Shown here: piece by piece, positions 24,430-27,442 of the stretch
Position numbering within the stretch: the first letter of the stretch is position 1
How the letters are laid out: every line of letters starts with the position of its first letter
Origin: Thermoanaerobacterales bacterium UBA4880
GTDB lineage: Bacteria; Bacillota; Thermoanaerobacteria; Thermoanaerobacterales; UBA4877
DNA: 27,442 bases
Direction: 5' to 3'
Assembly: GCA_002399285.1 (NCBI GenBank)
Contig: DHDI01000021.1
Coordinates: forward strand, 1-27,442
Program-made: the position numbers and the translations under genes
The notes under the pieces: generated by a model
Told to the model about the DNA's origin: nothing
Databases searched by the model: none
The model's input: the letters and a program-made list of their open reading frames with translations, nothing else

Positions 24430-24784
24430 TGACTCCACCTCCTGCATTAATAATATCGAGCCGAGCATAATATGTAGCGATTTTTGATACGGATTTGCAT
24501 GGAATAAAAGATTTTGACCGTTTACTTACATCAATCAAATCTTTTTCCTGTAATTCCTTGATAAGGAGTTGCACTGTGCGAGCCGAACATCCCACGGCAT
24601 CTGCCAACGCTTGAGAGTCCTTTTCCCCGTCGATAGCCTCATAGATACTACGTCGCTGATCCGTACCAAGAATTTCAGACTGAAATTTCACCAACGCCGT
24701 TGCTTTTATTGTCGAAGTAAGCAACTCCAATTCCGAAAGGATACGTTCCGCAAGGGCTATTAAAGTCTTGTTTTGATCTTCCAT
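24422..24784 (-). CDS. Winged-helix protein 1 of the nuclease operon
   Basis: 120 residues and first gene of the operon. An N-terminal helical segment (about 3-38, with LIALAERILSELELLTSTIK) may dimerise. The winged helix (about 39-88) has TDQRRSIYEAIDGEKDSQAL and CSARTVQLLIKELQEKDLI. A C-terminal extension follows (89-120). The ribosome site GGAGGTG precedes the ATG, and a strong promoter lies about 23 nt upstream. It may autoregulate, since the promoter is directly adjacent to genes for DNA-binding proteins (inference). Confidence 0.85.
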   Translation of the reverse strand: MEDQNKTLIALAERILSELELLTSTIKATALVKFQSEILGTDQRRSIYEAIDGEKDSQALADAVGCSARTVQLLIKELQEKDLIDVSKRSKSFIPCKSVSKIATYYARLDIINAGGGVNG

Positions 24785-24806
24785 ATATTCACACCTCCAT
24801 ATTTGG

Positions 24807-24835
24807 ATTATATATCGTGATCAAAGATTTGTAAA
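24807..24835 (-). promoter_or_regulatory. Promoter of the winged-helix/nuclease operon
   Basis: The minus strand has TTTACA (24835-24830), a 17-nt spacer and a perfect TATAAT (24812-24807). A TGATCA palindrome sits inside the spacer and could be part of an operator. All five genes downstream lack obvious internal promoters or terminators. Confidence 0.8.
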
Positions 24836-25196
24836 TATATTTTGTTGCTGCGGTTGTGCATTTTTTTCGTTTTATTCAATTTTACCAATCCATATGGCTA
24901 TATTATGGCGATTATTAAAAGGAAAATGAATTTAAATGCGACGAAAATCAACTCACAAAAAACAAATTCTCTATTATCTACTGATATTGGGCTTTAAATT
25001 GTTTGTTTGTTCGCGGCGTCTGTTTAAAATAAGTTGTAATTAAAGCGTTTCTAAATGACAGAGATAGGATCGTTCATATCGGTACAGAAGATAAAAAACA
25101 AAAAATAGACTGCCATCCAGATATAGGTGCCGCCCAAAGGAGACTCCGGGCGGCGTTTCTATATAAAACCGCATAGCGGAAGGAGGGATTCTTGCC
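24836..25196. other. Noncoding region between nuclease operon and ICE genes
   Basis: No gene is supported here. The first part is AT-rich and low in information. From about 25050 the style changes, and the right hairpin copy (25124-25166) leads into the GC-rich ICE genes. A TTGTT-type -35 and TAAAAT near 25005-25030 could be an ICE promoter, but this is weak. Confidence 0.45.
25124..25166. repeat. Right copy of ICE-leader hairpin repeat
   Basis: GCCGCCC (25129-25135) pairs with GGGCGGC (25148-25154). The 12-nt loop contains AAAGGAG, and GTTTCTATATA follows. It matches 22501-22545 in the same orientation. It lies about 90 nt before the ParB-like gene, so it is probably the leader of the ICE transcript, possibly an attenuator. 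Confidence 0.85.
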
Positions 25197-25235
25197 GTGG
25201 CCAAGCGAGAGGTTTGGTCTTTTTTTATGCCATGA
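25197..25235 (+). CDS. Possible 12-residue leader peptide
   Basis: A GTG start 9 nt after GGAGGG opens a 12-codon frame, MAKREVWSFFMP, ending in TGA at 25233-25235. The ribosome site of the ParB-like gene (AAAAGGAGG) follows directly. Position and size suggest a leader peptide that couples or attenuates translation of the ParB-like gene. With such a short frame this remains tentative. Confidence 0.4.
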   Translation: MAKREVWSFFMP

Positions 25236-25253
25236 AAAAGGAGGTAAAACTGA

Positions 25254-26540
25254 ATGGCAGACAACAAACAGCCCACGGGCCCCGATGAACATATCACCCC
25301 CGAGGCCACCGCGCCGGATATGCCGGGCCCTATTCCCGAAGCGCAAAAGCCGGAATGGGAAAGGCCGCTTGCGGATTTGGAGGCTGAAAAGCCTACGCCG
25401 CGCCGGGGCCGCTCCCCGAAAGCGGATAAAGCGGAGCCCGCTGCGCCGAGTAAAGAAAAAACGCAGGAGGCGGCAAGGCCCCGCAGGGGCCGCCCGTCTC
25501 AGGTTGACAAGGCGGCCCCCGACGGGGCCAAGCCGCCCAAGCGGGACAAAACGTCCCAAAGTAAAAAAGCCGCCGAGAAGCCTGCCCCCGCCAAGGGGGA
25601 GGCTCCCGCACAGTGGCCGGAAATGCCCCCGGAACCCGCAATCCCGCCCCGTCCTGTTGAGGAAGGCAAGATTGTCTATCTGAAAATGGCCGAACTGCAT
25701 CCGTTCCATACATTCCGCGATCACCCCTACAAGGTGCAGGATGACGCGAAAATGACGGAACTGGTGGGGACGATCAAGGTACACGGCATTATGACCCCCG
25801 CCACCGTCCGGCCCGAAAAGGACGGAAACGGCTATGAGATCATCGCGGGGCACCGCCGCCGCCGTGGTGGTGAGCTTGCCGGTCTTGATGAAATCCCCTG
25901 TATCGTCCGCAACATGACCGACCTTGAGGCTGTCCGGGAAATGAAGATCAGCAACAAGCAGCGCGGCGATCCCCTGCCCAGCGAGCTTGCGAAACTACTG
26001 GATTTGGAAATGGAGGCCATCAAGCATCAGGGAGCCCGCCCCGCCGATATGGACGAAAAGGACGCGGGGAAACGCTCTGCGGAGATCGTCGGTGAAAACA
26101 ACGGCATGAACTACAAAAAGGTCATGCGGTATATCCGGCTCAATTCGCTTGTCCCGGAGCTCCTGAATATGGTGGACGATAAAAAGATGGGATTTATGCC
26201 CGCTGTGGAGCTCTCGTTCATCAGGCCCAAAAATCAGCGGCTTATCGCCGTTTCTATCGAGGGAGAGCAGACTACGCCCTCGCTGTCCCAGGCACAGAAG
26301 CTCCGGGAACTGGATAAGGATGGCAAGCTCAACGGCGACGTGATCGACGGTATTTTAAGCCAGGAGAAAAAGGAGGTAGACAAGGTGATCATTTCTACTG
26401 CGGAACTCAACAATTATTTTGGCAAGGAGGCCACCCCTCGGGAAATGAAGGATCAGATCATCGCCCTGTTGGACGATTGGAAAGCCAAACAGCCGCCCGA
26501 GCTTGCAAAGCCCGAGAAAAAGGCTGATCTGGAAAAGTAA
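25254..26540 (+). CDS. ParB/Spo0J-like DNA-binding protein of the ICE
   Basis: A 428-residue protein. Residues 1-135 form a disordered Pro/Lys/Ala-rich tail with two AT-hook-like blocks (TPRRGRSPK at 48-56 and RPRRGRPSQ at 75-83). Residues 138-235 are a ParB N-terminal domain, with VYLKMAELHP, VHGIMTPATVRP and the box GHRRRRGGELAG (199-210), which stands where CTP-binding ParB proteins have GERR. A helix-turn-helix region (about 265-310, with LVPELLNMVDDKKMGFMPAV) follows, and the C terminus is charged. It probably binds element DNA for maintenance or transfer control. The ribosome site AAAAGGAGG is 8 nt from the ATG. Confidence 0.9.
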   Translation: MADNKQPTGPDEHITPEATAPDMPGPIPEAQKPEWERPLADLEAEKPTPRRGRSPKADKAEPAAPSKEKTQEAARPRRGRPSQVDKAAPDGAKPPKRDKTSQSKKAAEKPAPAKGEAPAQWPEMPPEPAIPPRPVEEGKIVYLKMAELHPFHTFRDHPYKVQDDAKMTELVGTIKVHGIMTPATVRPEKDGNGYEIIAGHRRRRGGELAGLDEIPCIVRNMTDLEAVREMKISNKQRGDPLPSELAKLLDLEMEAIKHQGARPADMDEKDAGKRSAEIVGENNGMNYKKVMRYIRLNSLVPELLNMVDDKKMGFMPAVELSFIRPKNQRLIAVSIEGEQTTPSLSQAQKLRELDKDGKLNGDVIDGILSQEKKEVDKVIISTAELNNYFGKEATPREMKDQIIALLDDWKAKQPPELAKPEKKADLEK

Positions 26541-26550
26541 CCGGGCCCCG

Positions 26551-26576
26551 ACTTCGAGACACTTTGTCCCGAGGAG
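26551..26576 (+). promoter_or_regulatory. Hairpin overlapping a ribosome site, copy 1
   Basis: The stem of CTTCGAGACA (26552-26561) with TGTCCCGAGG (26565-26574) has one mismatch and one G-T pair. Its 3' arm runs into GAGGAGGG, a Shine-Dalgarno sequence. The same 26-nt sequence recurs at 26973-26998 with one change. It may hide the ribosome site or end transcription weakly. Confidence 0.6.
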
Positions 26577-26593
26577 GGCCGCGCCCCTTATAC

Positions 26594-26971
26594 ATGGCTC
26601 GGGTGGCATATCCCCCGTCGCCGCATATCCCACGGCACAGCCGGGAGTTGCCTGTCAAGAGTGCGTATGCACCGCCGCTTGCGGCGGCTTGCTCTTGACG
26701 GGCCGTGTATGAGGCGGGTTTCTCCCCTATCTGCCCGGCGCTGTATCTGCCCTTGATTTTGGACGACGCGATCCCCGAGGAGCATAAGAACGGCATCGAC
26801 ATGGGCCGCGATCTGCTTCGGCGTTCTCATGTGCTGGTGGTGTGCGGCCATACCGTCACCGAGTCCATGAAAAACGACATCGCCGTGGCCCAGCGGCTGG
26901 GGATCACCGCGACCACGCTGGAGGGCATCCTTACGGTCAAAGGGCAGGGCCGCAGGAGCTCCGGGCGCTGA
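26594..26971 (+). pseudogene. DUF7768-like gene interrupted by an in-frame TGA
   Basis: The frame starts MARVAY (26594-26611) and, after a stop at 26696-26698, continues in the same frame with RAVYEAGFSPICPALYLPLI through the stop at 26969-26971. The second part has the nucleoside-hydrolase-like features of DUF7768/DUF4406 proteins, such as GIDMGRDLLRRSHVLVVCG. The expected N-terminal block around SPYRGD is missing. In its place are 87 bases (26612-26698) encoding an unrelated Pro/Ala-rich stretch, a strong hairpin and the stop. A GTG at 26705 lacks a ribosome site. It is most simply a disrupted gene. The family is from recollection. Confidence 0.6.
26651..26702. repeat. Nested inverted repeat inside the interrupted gene
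   Basis: The outer arms CCTGTCAAGAG (26651-26661) and CTCTTGACGGG (26692-26702) pair with one wobble. Inside them, CCGCCGC (26672-26678) pairs with GCGGCGG (26681-26687) across TT. The TGA stop lies in the outer right arm. It may be a small inserted repeat or a recombination or regulatory hairpin. Confidence 0.75.
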
Positions 26972-26972
26972 C

Positions 26973-26998
26973 ACTTCGAGACATTTTGTCCCGAGGAG
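26973..26998 (+). promoter_or_regulatory. Hairpin overlapping a ribosome site, copy 2
   Basis: The same hairpin as at 26551-26576, with one base changed in the loop. Its 3' arm again includes GAGGAGG (26993-26999), here the ribosome site of the PcfB-like gene. Repetition before two successive genes argues for a shared translational control element in the ICE. Confidence 0.65.
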
Positions 26999-27007
26999 GT
27001 GGTTTGA

Positions 27008-27442
27008 CTGATTGATGAAGATGTTTCTCGGCGCACGATTGCAATTTCTGTGAAAGCGTCCAAGCTCACGGCTCGGGGCCTCGCGTATGTGCTCCGGGCC
27101 GTGGGCAGAAAAATCGCCAAAGAATACCGAGCCAAGCAGACGCCCCACGGCAAGCAGAGCGTAAAAAAGCTCATGGCCCACAGCGGGGAAAAGAACAGCA
27201 TCGAGCTCTCCGGGGACAACCAGGAGACAAGGCTCTTTGATAGGGTGGCTCGGAAGTGGAATGTTGACTACGCCTTTTATCAGACCGGGCCGGACAAATA
27301 TCTGCTGTTCTTCAAGTCACAACAGGCCGACGCCCTCACCGCTTGCTTTGCAGAATATTCCAAGCGGGTGCTGAGTAAATCCAAATCCCGGCGCGTCCCC
27401 ATCCGGGAACAGCTCAAACGGGCGGCGGATCAGCTTACCAAG
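27008..27442 (+). CDS. PcfB/DUF3801-like conjugation protein (partial)
   Basis: An open frame of 145 codons runs to the right edge without a stop. It begins after an in-frame TGA with CTG ATT GAT, so the start appears to be CTG at 27008, 8 nt after GAGGAGG. The product begins LIDEDVSRRTIAISVKASKL and contains TPHGKQSVKKLM, RVARKWNVDYAFYQ and YLLFFKSQQADALTACFAEY, the pattern of DUF3801/PcfB proteins that precede the VirD4 coupling-protein gene in Firmicute conjugative elements (family knowledge). The C terminus is missing because the window ends. Confidence 0.82.
   Translation, partial: MIDEDVSRRTIAISVKASKLTARGLAYVLRAVGRKIAKEYRAKQTPHGKQSVKKLMAHSGEKNSIELSGDNQETRLFDRVARKWNVDYAFYQTGPDKYLLFFKSQQADALTACFAEYSKRVLSKSKSRRVPIREQLKRAADQLTK

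Larger units (their letters stand above)
25124..27442 (+). mobile_element. Left part of an integrative conjugative element
   Basis: From about 25200 the DNA is much richer in G and C than the chromosome to its left. Codon use changes sharply toward C/G at third positions. The gene order ParB-like, DUF7768-like, PcfB/DUF3801-like is the one commonly seen upstream of the VirD4/relaxase genes in Firmicute ICEs (from memory). The winged-helix/nuclease operon may be cargo of the same element. The element runs off the right edge, and neither integrase nor attachment sites were found. Confidence 0.75.

Noticed and set aside
22677..24784. The operon as a classical type II restriction-modification system
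   Set aside because: There is no methyltransferase gene or motif in the operon or its flanks within the window.
22501..25166. The two hairpin copies as transposon ends of an insertion sequence
   Set aside because: They are direct rather than inverted repeats and no transposase is encoded between them.
22236..25200. CRISPR array or toxin-antitoxin pair in the noncoding accessory stretches
   Set aside because: There are only two copies of the repeat, 2.6 kb apart. No regular repeat-spacer pattern and no small toxin-like frame with a ribosome site were seen.
25192..25683. Lys/Arg/Pro-rich open frame of 163 codons overlapping the ParB-like gene
   Set aside because: It is a GC-rich out-of-frame shadow. 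The ParB frame has the ribosome site and the domain.
26696..26698. Selenocysteine at the in-frame TGA
   Set aside because: The residue lies in an unrelated insert, the family is not a known selenoprotein, and the hairpin is mostly upstream of the TGA rather than just after it.
26588..27219. Long antisense frames opposite the DUF7768-like and PcfB-like genes
   Set aside because: GC-rich DNA gives long antisense frames by chance, and the plus-strand frames match known ICE families.

Overview
This window looks like a chromosomal segment of a motile, endospore-forming Firmicute of class Clostridia, ending in the left part of an integrative conjugative element (ICE). The evidence is the AT-leaning host DNA, strong AGGAGG-type ribosome sites with frequent TTG/GTG starts, an L-box lysine riboswitch, a SleB/CwlJ-type spore hydrolase, a PdaB-type deacetylase, a MecA adaptor and a sigma-D flagellar promoter. 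I cannot name the species.

Bases 1-3500 (all minus strand): tRNA-Asp, the redox chaperone Hsp33, a cold-shock protein with a good promoter and terminator, and a dCache chemoreceptor. Bases 3600-7300 (plus): a sigma-A promoter, a lysine riboswitch with a terminator and a visible antiterminator arm, and the operon asd-dapA-dapB-dapH, which makes acetylated tetrahydrodipicolinate for lysine, cell wall and spore dipicolinate. A bidirectional terminator separates it from the minus-strand genes cobO, a two-OB-fold SSB-like protein, a minimal Mur-ligase-like ATPase, a double-LysM spore/cell-wall hydrolase and pdaB.

Bases 11500-17400: a short FtsH-like AAA protease (plus), mecA (plus), and converging on them a second short FtsH-like protease that overlaps a small membrane-anchored protein, with a large helical protein of unknown function further upstream on the minus strand. 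Both FtsH-like proteins lack the usual extracytoplasmic domain. Bases 17450-20170: flagellar operon flaG-fliD-fliS-FlgN/FliT-like chaperone (minus) behind a textbook sigma-D promoter. Then come a DUF4364 protein (plus) and an APC amino-acid permease (minus).

Bases 22500-27442 are accessory DNA. A compact, translationally coupled five-gene minus-strand operon (22677-24784) encodes four diverged paralogous winged-helix proteins followed by a putative PD-(D/E)XK nuclease. I do not recognise this arrangement as a described system, and it is the best candidate for one here. It lies between two about 44-nt direct copies of a GC-rich hairpin (22501-22545 and 25124-25166). The right copy leads directly into GC-rich ICE genes: a 12-codon leader peptide, a ParB-like protein with an AT-hook-like tail, a DUF7768-like gene interrupted by an in-frame TGA within a hairpin-bearing insert, and the start of a PcfB/DUF3801-type conjugation gene with an apparent CTG start. 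The last two genes are each preceded by a copy of a hairpin that overlaps the ribosome site. No integrase or attachment site could be identified, so the element's exact boundary is unknown. No CRISPR array, rRNA or insertion sequence was seen.
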